Positions 24,190 to 36,342 are shown, numbered from the stretch's first letter. The stretch: DNA of 64,000 nt from Ursus arctos (GCF_023065955.2 NW_026622997.1:12138001-12202000); one strand, 5' to 3'. Translations and numbers: made by a program. Notes: generated by a model not told the origin, from the sequence alone.

Positions 24190-24935
24190 CCCACTACTTA
24201 CTCATTATTACACCTTAATGGCTTCCTGCTGTTCTGGGGAGAAAGACTAAAATGTTTATTTAGTGGCTACAAGCCCCTTCATGGTCTCTGTGCTACCCAG
24301 CTCACTAGCCTCCTCCCTGACCCTCCAAGTCCCTCTGGGGCTCTGTCGTGCCCTCGGGTGACCCAGATCTGCTTCTAGTCCTTCAGATGCAGGGGCTTTG
24401 CACCAGGAAGCAGCATTCCACCTGGATGGCTCTTCGTTCACTCTTTACTTCCAGTGGACTCTGTCTCACCCTTTCGATATTGCTCAGCTACTGCTTACTT
24501 CAAGATGCCTTTTTTAAAAATTAATTAATTAACTTAGAGAGAGAATGCACGAGCATGAGTGGGGGGAGGGGCAGAGGGAGAGGGAATCTTAAGCTGACTC
24601 CACGCTGAGCATGGAGCTGGGGGCGGAACTCGATCTCACAACCCTGAGATCATGACCTGAGCCAAATCCACCGGCTATGCCACCAGGTGTCCCATTGCCT
24701 CGAGATGCCTTTCTTGACCTCTGTGATGAGATCCAACCCTCTCGACGTCGTGGTCTACCAAATGCGATGTTCTTCTGAGGAGTCCTTATCAGGCTTGCTT
24801 TGCCAAACTAGCTTGGTGATTCACATCAGTCTTTCCTACCAGATTCCCCACCCCAAGGGCTGATGCCCCTCACCTTTGTTATCTCGATGCCTGGAGCACA
24901 GTAGGTAATTAATGAATCTATATTGAATGAATGAC
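24190..24935 (+). mobile_element. L2 LINE 3' remnant, split by a SINE
   Basis: It follows the L2 3' order: 'taatggcttcctgctgttct', 'ccccttcatggtctctgtgc', 'caggggctttgcaccaggaa', 'ctttcttgacctctgtg', then 'gcctggagcacagtaggtaa' and 'attgaatgaatga'. Confidence 0.85.
24513..24702 (-). mobile_element. Can-SINE inserted in the L2
   Basis: 'gagatcatgacctgagcc' and 'caccaggtgtccc' identify it. Target duplications agatgccttt lie at 24503-24512 and 24703-24712. It is an older, more diverged copy. Confidence 0.9.
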
Positions 24936-26540
24936 AAAGATGAATACAGAAGAGATCAGGGCAAAACAAACCCTCCCTGAGAGATTCCAAAACAAAACAT
25001 TACTATACAAATCATTTCTTTAAAGGAGAATAGACTTATCACCGGGATACCTACATTATTCATATAGCACACAGGTTTTTTGGCTTTTTTTTTTTTATTT
25101 TTTTAGAATCCCCTAACTAAACCTCACATACAAAATGATAGATGGCTATTATGTATTTTTTCCCTTTCTGTATTTTTCTTAATGGAAGCAAATGGAACTT
25201 TCCAAATATCACTGTATGATTGGAAAAAGTGAAGCAGTGTGTAGTGCCATGTTGAGGGGAGGAGGGGAAAGAAGGGGAAAAGGTCCTGAAAAGGGCTTAT
25301 GTTTTCTAATCAAAGTCAGATGTAGAGCTGATTTTATGTTGCTTGAGTAACAAGCTTCATTTTCTCCGTTAGTGGTCTGGTCCAGCATAGGATGTTCAGA
25401 GGAAGATAGGTGTGTTCTTTTCATGCTGTAGATTTTATGCCCGAGCAGTCTGCTCACTCTGGCTCTCAGCAGAGCAGAAACAAACACTTTGGGCAGACCT
25501 CGGACAACTTTGAATAAGAACCTGCTTGAGAAAGATTTCCCTTACAAGCTAAATGTTACATTTCCACTCCACAGAAAGGTACTGCTGTGTGGCCATAAAA
25601 AGCTGGCCCAAACCCTGTAACCTTTGCAGCTAGCCATGTTATTTTTGGTTCATGCCAACAGGGATCACAGCAGTGACTCAACAGAGCCGCTGAAGCAAGA
25701 ATTCAAAGAGTTTAAAGAACAGCAAACTCGAAAATGACTTTTTTCTCTTCTGGTGTCATTATGCAACATTTCTAGTAGTTTACCTTTTCAAATTTACCAA
25801 CTCCATACAGATGAGCTCAGTTGTTGTTTGGCACATGAGATCCTGAGTTGCGTCAGCACACTTCCCCAAATCCCACTGCAGACTGGGGATGATGAAGCTT
25901 TCCTTTCTGGGGTGTTTGTTTTACGTAAGTAGTGACTTACTTTTCGGAGGTAAAAAAAAAAAAAAAAAAAAATCTGTGTTGATGTATTTCTGCCTCAAAT
26001 AAACCAAAAATAGGATTGGGGTTTGATTTAAATGTTTGTAATTCCCTTTTGGAAGAGGACAGAGAGCCCCTATCAACGGGTCGTGTTTGGGGTTTTTCCT
26101 CAATCTGTATGAACTAAATGAAGCCATGAGCTCGGAGCTGGAAAGCAGGCGTGAACTCAGTAGACGATGCATTAGTATGTTTATCAATGTTCTGTAGAGT
26201 TTGAGCTTCGTTTTGTTAATTACTCCTCAAACTTGAAGCATATCCCAGTTCTCCCCTTCGAGAGCGTGTAGGAAGGGGGAACACAGAAGAAATGATGAAA
26301 CTTGTCCCTTATCTACTAACTACAATTTTTTAAGCTTTGTGCTTAGACTTAAGCATTCTAAGGACTAAAGGAAATACTGAGGTGGTGTTATTTTTTGTTG
26401 TTATTTGCTAAATTAGGTCATTAATCAAATGTTTCATAGAGCCGAGGAAAAAGACAACACCTCTGATCACTTTTCTCTTGGGGAAAATAGATCCGGATCT
26501 GTGTTGTATGGTTAGGCTCGTTGCTTAGTCTCGCCACTTA
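24936..26540. other. Repeat-poor intergenic sequence, possible conserved non-coding DNA
   Basis: 25480-25920 shows no repeat signature and includes 'ccataaaaag' (SRF/MEF2-like) and a TGCGTCAGCAC word at 25849-25859. A poly-A run occupies about 25953-25971. Conservation cannot be tested from one sequence. Confidence 0.35.
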
Positions 26541-26554
26541 GAAAATGCTGCCTG

Positions 26555-26739
26555 GGGTGCCTCGGTGGCTCAGTCAGTTGAACATCTGCCTTCAGCTCAG
26601 GTCATGGTCCTGGGGTCCTGGGATCGAGTCCCGCGTTAAGCTCCACGAGGAGTCTGCTTCTCCCTCTCCCTCTGCCCCTCCTCCCCGCTCATGCTCTCCC
26701 TCTCTCTCAAGTAAATAAATAAAATCTGAAAGAAAGAAA

Positions 26740-26795
<56 letters not shown>

Positions 26796-26805
26796 GAGAA
26801 AGAAA
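26555..26805 (+). mobile_element. Can-SINE with expanded (GAAA)n tail
   Basis: Starts 'gggtgcctcggtggctcag' and ends in about 90 bases of GAAA repeats. Near-identical duplications gaaaatgctg(c/t)ctg lie at 26541-26554 and 26806-26819. Confidence 0.93.
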
Positions 26806-26819
26806 GAAAATGCTGTCTG

Positions 26820-27289
26820 TAGCAAATGCTGCCACTGAGACCAGATTCAGCTCTTCATGTGGGCAGTTAAATGTAAGTTTAAAATGTGGAGACACAATTT
26901 TGGAGCTTTCCTTCCAATAGCAGGGGCGTTTGCCTAAAAGGAATTACATTTCTGTGCTACCTACATTTTGGATGTGTCCACAAGGCAAGTATATGAACCC
27001 CCTCAGGCACTGTCTTTAGGGACCCTCCAGGCTCTGTATGGGGAAAACAGAAGATGTTCTAGTGAGTGAATGTCTCATCTTGGATGGTCCAGGACCAGTT
27101 CAGTACGTGGCAGCTGCTAGTCCTCTTTAAGTCAAACCAATGGAGCTTCTGCTTCCTTTGGCCTGGTTCTCTTGTTTCTAGCACGTTCTTGCCTACACTT
27201 GGAAACTAGAAAAATTCAACTGGTTTGGGGAATAGGCTTTATTTCTTACAAAGATTAATGGATTTTTGAGCTGGGAAAGACTACAGAAA
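26820..27289. other. Unique intergenic sequence, no gene seen
   Basis: No repeat or exon recognised. Confidence 0.5.
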
Positions 27290-27425
27290 TCATGTAGTTT
27301 TACCACCTTATTTATAGACAGAAAGTAGCTCAGAGAGGTTGAGAAACTTGCCTAAAGTGCCACAGCTAATATGTGGCAAAATTGGGATTTGCAGCCCTGG
27401 TTCAGTGTGTCCTTGAGTCGTACCA
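27290..27425 (-). mobile_element. MIR SINE remnant
   Basis: 'agctcagagaggttgagaaa' and 'cttgcctaaagtgccacagc' are the reversed MIR core. Confidence 0.8.
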
Positions 27426-27829
27426 CCTGCTTTAGAGAACAAATTTGTCCAAGGAACTGACTGCTTCAAAGAATTTGGATTTAAAAATCTTATGACAAAA
27501 TAAATTGTTGTATCACAAATGTCATGAAAGAAAACACTGATTATTGAGTAAACATTGAGACTGTTAAGTTGTGGCTATTTAAAGAAAAATAAAGTGTTGC
27601 CTGTATCCTTATGTGTATAATGATTTTTAAATTATTTTTTCAGTTGAATTCAGTTTGGCAAAGCAATTAGCTTTGACAGATGTGTTGGTAAACTAAAGTT
27701 TCATTTACTGACTATCTATAAACAAGCAAACCCTGAAACATTATTGCTAGAAATGAAGATTCATTGGTTCCTGGCAGACATTAGGAGGTCGACAAATATG
27801 TATTGAATGATCGATCGGTTAAGAACTAC

Positions 27830-28215
27830 AGTGTTGTGGCCGTTGGCATTTGACTGTAGACACATGAATAAGGTGTATAGAGCACGGTGTTGAACAGAAC
27901 AAGGCAGACACAAATCAGGACACTGCCTGATTGCATTTAGATGAAGGGTAAAAATAAGCAAAATTACTTAGACTGTCAGAAGTCAGGATGGTGGTTATCC
28001 TCGGGAAGAGTAGTTGCTGATAGGGGTCCGAAGGGCTGGGCACGTTTCTTTGACCTGGGTGCTGGTAATATACATGTGATCGGTTTGTAAAAATTCACCG
28101 AGTTGTGTGTTACGACATAAGCACCTTTCTGAATGTATGTTTTCTGAGTGTATATGCACTTTTCTGCATGTAGTGTATGTCTATAGGAATATGTATTCAA
28201 TAAAAAGTTTAAAAA
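27830..28215 (+). mobile_element. Old L1 LINE 3' end
   Basis: 'gtggttatcctcgggaagag', 'ctgggtgctggtaatataca', 'taaaaattcaccgagttgtg' and terminal 'caataaaaagtt' match an L1M 3' end with its polyadenylation signal. Confidence 0.65.
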
Positions 28216-29273
28216 TAAGCGTAGCATCTCATCTTAGAAACAGAGCAGCTTAATAAATGCTTAGCGCTTGGGAGAAATCCCCATAGCATGAGTTAAAAAA
28301 ACACACAGAAGTTGGGGTGAGGGTTTTACTTTCCGTAATGCTGTAAAATTTGCAACTCTTACACTGTCACAGAAGAAATAGAACCTTGACTTTGCTTTCA
28401 AAATGTAGGCAGCTGCCTCCATGTGCTCTTGACAGTTTTATCACATTTGGGGCAGTTACAAAGCACGTTTTAGACATCAGGATGATGTCTAAGCTTGCAG
28501 ATACTTGCAATACTTGCAGATATTGGTCGGGCTTATATATCCATGACCTTGTAAAACGGAAGAAATTTGCAGCAAACATAAAGCACTGTGCTGGTCTACT
28601 GAATTATTTTGTCAGCTTTATGAGAAAGCACTTTTAACATAATTGACTAACTACAGAGTGTTGAAGGATGATCTTTCTAAATTAATAAATCAGTGTTTGA
28701 AAAGTTCCATTTAAATAAATGCCACGTTAAGAAAGGCTGTGTTAAACATATTAATGTGTATCGAATGGAATTTTTAAAAGAAACAGTTGATGCCCCTCAA
28801 AGTTGACATGAGAGTAGAAATCTCAGTTTTGGCTTCCAAATGCCCCCCTTTGGTTCGAGCAAGAATGTCCTGTGAGGCATTGATGGGAAAGGAAGCAGGG
28901 ATCATGGGTAAAGGTTGTGCATGACTGTCACATGGGAAACTTTCTTGGGGTTGTCAGTGGCTGAACTAAAAAAAATTACTTTTTTAAGGGTTTTTACACG
29001 CTCTTTTCCAAGAAAGGCTGATGTGTATCTATGCATCCATCTTTTAGCATGAAGACGTATACAGTGTCAAGACTCCTGCAAGGACACAGCCCTTCCTCTT
29101 TCCCCAACACACTGCACTTTGAGCTACATAGTCTTTCAGTTTGGCCATAACAGAAGAATCCTTTTGTTTAAGATGTTTGTTCCTTCAACTTTGAATGGCC
29201 CAGTTCCTTTCATTTATCAACGTATGTTACATTGTAGATGACTTGTCATTCCAACGTGTTGGTTTCAATATAG
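28216..29273. other. Unique intergenic sequence, no gene seen
   Basis: 28350-28640 has overlapping open frames of 70-95 codons on both strands without recognisable protein features. A small direct repeat 'gatacttgcaatacttgcag' lies near 28499. Confidence 0.45.
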
Positions 29274-29278
29274 CTTTC

Positions 29279-29309
<31 letters not shown>

Positions 29310-29412
29310 CTTTTCTTTCTTTCTTTCTTTCTCTTTCTTTCTTTCTTTCTTTCTTTCTCTTTCTTTCTTTCTTTCTTTCTCTTTCTTTCTCTCTCTCTCT
29401 CTCTCTTTCTTT

Positions 29413-29483
<71 letters not shown>
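29274..29483. repeat. (TTTTC)n/(CTTT)n microsatellite, about 210 bp
   Basis: Pure pyrimidine on the + strand, moving from TTTTC units to CTTT units with CT-rich interruptions. It gives long meaningless open frames of Phe/Ser/Leu or Lys/Glu/Arg. Confidence 0.98.
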
Positions 29484-29679
29484 AAATAGAGACTTCCCAC
29501 GATTTCTCCCTAACAGCAGGTACAGGTGTATTTCTGGTGAATTGAAAAATAAGTGCGAGCTAGATCCAGGGGACAGGTCTACATTTTTGTAATACTTAAG
29601 CAACTAATTGCCCTGTTTGTAAGGAAAATGAATAAGGAAATGTCTTCTCAAGCGAAGTAAATCTGGCAGCAGCAGCATA

Positions 29680-29895
29680 TTAATAACTATGTTTATTTAG
29701 CACTTTGCAGTTTACAAAACACTTTTCCTATCTTTTTCCTTTATTCAATCCTCGCGATAATTCTATCAATACTAGTTAGGTATGATTTTACCCCTATTTT
29801 ACAAATGAGAAAAATATGAGGGCAGAGCCAGAGCTGTCTCCGTGTCCCCAGCTGGGTTACATCCTTTCCACAGCACCGTACCATCTTGTGACCGG
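29680..29895 (-). mobile_element. MIR-family remnant
   Basis: 'tttatttagcactttgcagt', 'ttcaatcctcgcgataattc' and 'ctattttacaaatgagaaaa' match a reversed MIR-type element. Confidence 0.65.
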
Positions 29896-30009
29896 AGAGG
29901 GGAGGAATTGTTTTCTAATTTTTTTGTGTGTGTGCAAATGATATGTTATCATTGGTATACTGAGAATGTAATTTTCAAATTGTACAAAGTTATTTCAACA
30001 TAGTAGTTT

Positions 30010-30500
30010 ATTTTATTCAATAGATATTCATTGAGCATCTCCTGGGAGTCATAACAATGCTGGCTTCTGGGAGGAAAAGAAACATAGGCCCTGATCTCCT
30101 AGAGGTGATAGAGTTGTTGGTAAGACATGCATTAAGCAATGGGGCACAAATAGATAAATAGCTAAAACTAGGATAAATAGTACAAAGAAAATCTAAAGAG
30201 GGCTATGAGAGATTATTATAGGGAGCTAAATATAGACTGTGAAGGCCTCTGAGAAAGTGACATTTAAGCAATGAAGTAGGATTCACCTACGTGAAGAGTT
30301 GGGGTGAGGGAAAAAGAATATTCCAGACGGAGGTAACAAAATGTGACAAGATCCTGAGGCAGGAGATACAGCCATGTTCTTGGAAATGGAAGAAATGGTG
30401 ACAGGAGGGCCATGAGCATTGGAGGGAGGGGCACGGTTTTGAGGCTGGAGAGCTCAGCAGCATTTTTGGAGGCCTTTGGGAGATTTGAGCAGGGGTACAG
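30010..30500 (-). mobile_element. L2 LINE 3' remnant
   Basis: 'attcattgagcatctcctgg', 'gagaaagtgacatttaagca', 'acgtgaagagttggggtgag', 'atattccagacggaggtaac' and 'gatcctgaggcaggagatac' are the reverse complement of the L2 3' region. Confidence 0.85.
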
Positions 30501-31596
30501 TTTACATTGAAGACCGTCATGGCTGTAGGAGAAGGGACTGGAGGAAGGGAAAAGACAAAGCCAAGAGAGGAGGGTTTCATAAAAACCAAGAGATGAAAGT
30601 ATCTCAAGAATAAGGGAGAGATCAAGCTAATGGCGTTGAGACACTTCCAAAGTTGCTCTTGCCTTTGACAATGCAGAGACAGGTAGTGACCCTCCCTGCA
30701 TAGTGGGGGTGGAAGCCAGATTGGGGTGCCTGAAGTGGAGGCAGCATCATCAAACCCCACTTTATAGGAACTTAGCCATCGAGGGAAGGGGAAAGATGGT
30801 GAGAGAACTAAAGATGGGGGCTGGGTGTCGGCTGGGAACTGAAAGGAAGGCCTAGCATGTGGAAGATACTAAAGCATTTGGGCCCAATAAGGAAAGTCAT
30901 CTACCATGGAGGGGGAGATTGATGGTGATGAGGGTGTTTGGAAGAAGGAGAGGATGTCAGACAGACACATGCTGGTGGCTAGACAAAGGAGTGAAGTTTT
31001 TGGAAAGTCACAAGGGGACGTGACCACGTGCACGTGGTGCATTCTGCTCTATTTCACACCGCTCTTGGACTAAGAGGAGAGCCCCCTCCTTCACTGTGAC
31101 AACGAAGGAAGAAGTAGAAGATGGGTTTAAGGATTTGATGTGGGAAGGTGACGACATTTTTTTTCCCATAGGTTCCACCCCCACCCTCTGGAAGGTGGGA
31201 AGCAAGGTCACAGTGAAGAGTGAAAGGGGCGCTGGGCTCACAGCGGGCTGAGCAGGTGTCACCCTCGGTTGCGTGGAGCTGGAGGGAAGGCTCCGTAGGC
31301 AGCGTCTGGGGGAACCACTGCGCATGATCCTGATGGCCAGTCCCCACATTGGGGCTTTTTCTCGAGCAGTGTTGGGGCTCATCCAGGTTTGGAGGATATT
31401 GGAGGAGTTATTGGTTGCCTCAGATGACTGATCATTTAGTTCACTATGCTTTCAAAGATGCTCGTGGTGTCTATCAAGAGGCCAGATGTGAATATTACAC
31501 TGCAAGAGTAACTGAATTCACAGGTGTTCGGTGACACTGGCGTAGGATTCCTGGTTTCTATATTTCTTTTGTTGGGAGGAAAAGCAGAGATTTAAG
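30501..31596. other. Intergenic sequence, possibly more degraded L2
   Basis: 30501-30960 continues in purine-rich style like a reversed L2 but too decayed to assign. 31000-31560 looks unique. No gene seen. Confidence 0.35.
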
Positions 31597-31607
31597 CATA
31601 ATTGAAA

Positions 31608-31646
<39 letters not shown>

Positions 31647-31960
31647 ATTTATTTTCACCTAATTCACCCATCCCCCACCCCACCTCCCCACTGGTCACCA
31701 TCAGTTTGTTCTCCGTAGTTAAAAGTCTGTTTTTTTGTTTATCTTTTTCTTCTTTGTTCATTTGTTTTGTTTCTTAGATTCCACATATGACTGAAATCAT
31801 ATGGTAGTTGTCTTTCTCTGACTGACTTATTTCACTTAGCATTATACTCTCTTGTTCCATCCATGTCATTGCAAATGGCAAGATCTCATTTTTTTTTTTT
31901 TTTTGCCGAGTAATATTCTCGATGGACACTGGGGCTGTTTCCATAATTTGGCTAATGTAA
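31597..31960 (-). mobile_element. L1 LINE 3' end with (AAAT)n
   Basis: An (AAAT)n tract (31603-31647) precedes 'tcacctaattcacccatccc', 'accatcagtttgttctccgt', 'tgactgacttatttcactta' and 'gatggacactggggctgttt', the reversed carnivore L1 3' part. Confidence 0.8.
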
Positions 31961-32179
31961 AAAATGGAAATTTAGATGTTGGAAATTTGTGGCTACTAAA
32001 TTCTACTGAAATAGTATACATTTCGTGAGACAAGTAAGTAAAATTTAGCAAGTTGCAGGCTAGTTTAAAAGTACGCACCTCCAGAATTCACCGTCATCTC
32101 AGCATGTGGAACTGTAAGAAGCCCCCAATGCCACTCTCCTGCCCATTCTCTGAATTAAAGTGGAACCCCCAGCACACAC

Positions 32180-32537
32180 TCTTGCCCACACGCACCATCC
32201 TCTCTTGACTCCGCGTCCTCCTCCAGCTTTTATTGTCTCTTTCTCTTTTTTCCTTTCCGGTAGACCTTCTTCTCCTTCTGCCCTCTCTACTTCTTCACCT
32301 CCCATTAACTCTTCAGTGCCTTCCACACCAGCTTCCACCCCTCTGGTCTTCACTCCCCAAGATGTCAAATGACATTCTGGTGGTTGCATTCAGTGGAAAC
32401 TCTGCAAATGCCATCTTACTTGACCTCTCCTATGGCATTTTCACTATGTAATCTCTTCCTTAGGGAATTCTATGGCACTAGTCTCTCCTACTTTCCCACC
32501 TACCTCAGGGGTAAATTCTTAGTGTGGTGTGTATGTG

Positions 32538-32574
<37 letters not shown>

Positions 32575-33380
32575 TTTCCTCCTCCTCTTTCCACTCCTAA
32601 GATGTCAGTGGTCCCTTGAACTCTATCCCAAGTCCTCTTATCACTCTATACTTACCCCACTCACGCTCATGCTCCAACTTCCAAATCAACATCTCCAGCC
32701 AGGCTGACACTGAGGGACATTCCTGCACATCTGACTAAGCAGGTCCACGTGAATGTCCCATGAAGACCCCAAACTCAGTATGTCCAAAGTAGAACTTACC
32801 GTCTTCTGCAGAGCTCTCTGTCTTTGCGAATATCATCCACCAGCTTCCTCAATTCAGAAACCAATGGACGACGGTAAATGTCCCCTCCTCCTTCTTCCCA
32901 TGCATCTAATTACTCACAAAGATCTGTCTGGTGTATGTACCACATGTCTTTCACCTCCGTTCATGCTGCACATCACAGCCACAAATGCAAGCTCTCTCCC
33001 CTTTCCCTTGAGACAGGTTGTCCTGTTTCTAGATGCATTCCAGTAATCTCCCTGACACACTGCCACGGAGCCACCTTCCTAACATGCAAATTGGTCTTGT
33101 CAATTCTTCTGCAAAACGTTCTTCAGTGACTCTGTATCACTTCTATTACATAAGTTTTTCTCTTTAGAAAGACACATAAGTCTCGTCACAATTGGCTTTC
33201 TTTCTGGGCCTTCAGCCTCATCTTTTGACTCAGGTCTCAAAGTCCTTGCGAATCAATCATTTGGATCCGCTTCTCTGTACCCGTGGTCTTTCGTGCTATT
33301 GAAAGGCCTCTTGGCTTTTGTATATGCTATTCTCTTTCCCCAGAATATCCTCCAATGATTGTTTGCCACACAAAGTGAGA
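32180..33380 (+). mobile_element. L2 LINE fragment with decayed ORF2 region
   Basis: It follows the L2 order: 'cacctcccattaactcttca', 'cctgacacaactctgc'-like block near 32390-32440, 'ctcactcacgctcatgctcc'-like block, 'aaactcagtatgtccaaagt', and an end block 'ggccttcagcctcatctttt'. A (GT)n tract sits at 32540-32572. All frames are broken. Confidence 0.65.
32540..32572. repeat. (GT)n microsatellite
   Basis: About 16 GT units inside the L2. Confidence 0.95.
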
Positions 33381-35034
33381 CATTTACTATTTTCCTGGCT
33401 CAGGAGCTGGGGTTCCAAAGTAGAGGATAGAGAAGCAGTAAGTGCCAGCAGCTGCCCACATTTAGAGCCAGACACTCCGTCATGGATTATTAAGGAGGTT
33501 ACAGAAGCTTCCCTACAATCCTCAGCCATGATTCTTATCCTGTCCCCATATTCCTAAGCAGGGCAGAGAGGGTGAATCTCTGGAGTTAGGAGTCACTGGC
33601 CTGGTGGGGGAATGCGTGCCTTTTCTGTTTCCTTTCCATGGAGGCGGGGGGCTTTTCCCCACAAAATCGAGTGTGTGCAGACAGCATTCAGAGAATCACT
33701 TGCAGAGGTGAGTGAATCGTAAGAAGAGAAGGCTGGTGTCTCACTCGTGGGCTTCATGCTTCTGAAGTGGAAACCTGTCATTGCACTCTGATGGCTGCCA
33801 AAGAACCCGAGAGGAGCAGGATGAAGGAATCTGTGGGAGATTCATGTCAACATGAGTCCCCTGGAGTTCAGGAGCGTACATGTCTATAGAAACAGTGTCT
33901 CCTCTGCCTGAAATTTCTAAGGTGAGAGGCTTTCTAACGCTTGCCAGCAGGGTGAGTAAGGACCGTGGTTTAACCTGCTTAGTGTGAAGAAGATGGATGT
34001 TGGGGAACCTCAGTGTAATTCCTTTGGCCTTCAGGGAACGTGGAAAAGGATTTCAGTGGCGTCTATGGCTCAACATAAAGGACCCAGAAGTTAGAAGAGA
34101 GGCAGGAAGGAGAGCTCTCCAGGAAGCCTCTGGGCCAGCAGGGGATGCCCAACTTGGGGAGGTGATGGAGGTTGTGGACAAAGAGACACTTGGTGCCCCT
34201 CTCTGAAGGGATCCTCAGTAATGGAGAAGATAGGGCTGAACCTGACATTAACCCGTAACCACACATACCGGGTATATGTAAGCCACCATATTAGCAGAGG
34301 GTACCAGCCTCAGATGAGCCAAAGTGGATCAGAGATGCTCCCCATCACCACCACCAGAAATATATCAGTTGCTTAGGATAACTTCTGCTTTCTTGTTTGT
34401 TTCTCCCAGTCCTCATCCCTGGAAGAGGCAGACTCAGAGAGAGAGGGGAAAGATGTGTTACAGAACTAGACCGCACCCTTCCGTCCAATTCAAGGTGCTG
34501 GCATGGGAGGAGGTTGGGGGAGCAGAATAGCTTTAAATTGCGCGCACACACACACACACACGTGCACATGTGCACACACAGTTTCAGTAGTCAAGAAAAT
34601 ATATTTGGAAATAAAAACATTCATTCCAGTGCTTGACATTTCTGTAGCTCAGCGTATCCCAGGCTTTCTTAGACACTGAATATATTTAAATTATAACATT
34701 GATACAATGCTAGCAGGAGCGCATGAGATATTTTGCAAACTTGGATGAAAGTAGTGAACAAATATTGTCTCACTGATAAATTAATCCCTCCAAAAAATCA
34801 TTCCAAATGTATTCGTATCAGTTAAAACATTAGAGATATTAAAGAAAAAAAACAGTTTAAAAGGCATTGAATGTTGAACAAGAGATCTAATATGTATCGA
34901 TGATCATCAAATCAAGACAAACATCAAGGCATTAATAAATTTAGAAATGTTCCTAGCCATCAGTCAGAAGATTAAAGCCATGCAGTCATACACAAAACAA
35001 TCACACTAAAATATTCTCAACATTTACTGATCAG
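33381..35034. other. Unique intergenic sequence, no gene seen
   Basis: An alternating CA/TG tract (34541-34580) with 'gtgcacatgtgcac' is the only repeat noted. 34660-35030 is A+T-rich. Confidence 0.45.
34541..34580. repeat. (CA)n-type alternating purine-pyrimidine tract
   Basis: gcgcacacacacacacacac, then cgtgcacatgtgcacacaca: 40 bases of alternating purine and pyrimidine. Confidence 0.9.
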
Positions 35035-35048
35035 GCACACCATTTTTA

Positions 35049-35186
35049 TTTTTTTTATTTATTTAATTTAAAAAAATTTTTTTTATTATATTATGTTAGT
35101 CACCATAAAGTACATCCCTGGTTTCTGATGTAAATTTCGATGATTCATTAGTTGCGCATAACACCCAGTGCACCATGCAATACAAA
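35049..35186 (-). mobile_element. Severely 5'-truncated L1 insertion
   Basis: About 138 bp of carnivore L1 3' end ('attatattatgttagtcacc', 'taacacccagtgcaccatgc'). Duplications gcacaccattttta are exact at 35035-35048 and 35187-35200. Confidence 0.92.
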
Positions 35187-35273
35187 GCACACCATTTTTA
35201 AAGGTAGATTATCAAGGATGAAAAAACACAACTCTATAATGCAGTTAGACATTTTTCTTACAGTTATACTTTA

Positions 35274-35470
35274 TTTTTTTTTAAGATTTTATTTATTTAT
35301 TTGACAGAGATAGAGACAGCCAGTGAGAGAGGGAACACAAGCAGGGGGAGTGGGAGAGGAAGAAGCAGGCTCATAGTGGAGGAGCCTGACGTGGGGCTCG
35401 ATCCCGTAACGCCGGGATCACGCCCTGAGCCGAAGGCAGACGCTCAACCGCTGTGCCACCCACGCGCCCC
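35274..35470 (-). mobile_element. Can-SINE, young arctoid-type subfamily
   Basis: 'agacagccagtgagagaggg' and 'gtgccacccacgcgcccc'. Duplications tacagttatacttta are exact at 35259-35273 and 35471-35485. Confidence 0.95.
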
Positions 35471-35845
35471 TACAGTTATACTTTAAATGAATTCTAGAGA
35501 AAATAAAAAACAGTACATGCTTTTGGTTTTGTTTTGGCAGAATTCTAAAGAATATGCGAAGGGGTCATTGTATTCTGTGGGATACCCTTGGTGAAAGGTT
35601 AGTATAAGGTTTAGAGCACTGGTTATCCAACCTGTAAATCACACAGAGGGTTTTGGGGTGCTCCTTCAAAATCTTAGTCAGACATTTTAATTATGGGCTT
35701 TTAAACTGAAAGCGAGTGGCAAGTTATGACATCTCCCTGAGCTGTGTGGAGGAATGGGCAATGAGGACTTGAGAGAGCAAAGCTGAATGCATAAATTGGA
35801 AAAAAATATAAAATATTTTACATCTTGACCCCATGGAGTTGAGAC

Positions 35846-35961
35846 ATTTTTCCCCAAAATTTTATTTTTAAGTAATCTCTACACCCAACATGGGGCTTGA
35901 ACTCATAATCCCAAGATCAAAGGTTGCATGCTCTACTGACTGAGCCAGCCGGGTACCCCCT
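35846..35961 (-). mobile_element. Short old Can-SINE (tRNA-like part)
   Basis: 'ttttatttttaagtaatctc', 'catggggcttgaactcataa' and 'tgactgagccagccgggtac' are the complement of an older Can-SINE. gagttgagac at 35836-35845 and gagttgaggc at 35962-35971 are its target duplications. Confidence 0.88.
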
Positions 35962-35971
35962 GAGTTGAGGC

Positions 35972-36231
35972 TTTTTTTTTTTCTTTTACGATTTTTATTT
36001 TATTTTTAGAGAGAGAGAGTGGAGGGAAGGGGGAGAGGGAGAGGGAGAGGGAGAGGGAGAGGGAGAGGGAGAGGGAGAGGGAGAGGGAGAGGGAGAGGGA
36101 GAGAATCCCAAGCAGACTCCATGCTTAGCATAGAGCCTGAGGTGGGGCCTGATCTTATGACCCTAAGATCATGACCTGAGTCAAAGTGAAGAGTCTGACG
36201 CCTAACCAACTGAGCCACCCAGGCACCCCCT
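35972..36231 (-). mobile_element. Can-SINE with (GAGAGG)n expansion, next to the previous SINE
   Basis: 'gatcatgacctgagtcaaag' and 'ccaactgagccacccaggca'. It shares a target copy with the neighbouring SINE (35962-35971); its other copy is gagttgagac at 36232-36241. Confidence 0.9.
36031..36103. repeat. (GAGAGG)n hexanucleotide repeat
   Basis: About 12 units of GGGAGA within the SINE. Confidence 0.95.
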
Positions 36232-36342
36232 GAGTTGAGACTTCGTAATAAATGGGTTATTTAATGCTGTCAATCCTAACCATAATTCTCCAGTTAACTG
36301 AATTTCTCATTGTTCAAGGTTTCTGTTCCTTATTTTCTTCTC

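Noticed and set aside
29274..29483. Regular short repeats as a CRISPR array
   Set aside because: These are simple microsatellites without spacers, in a mammalian genome.
29195..29603. Long Phe/Ser-rich and Lys/Glu/Arg-rich open frames
   Set aside because: They are translations of the CTTT microsatellite.
30287..30760. 157-codon minus-strand open frame
   Set aside because: It lies largely in a reversed, decayed L2 3' region and shows no known protein beyond that.
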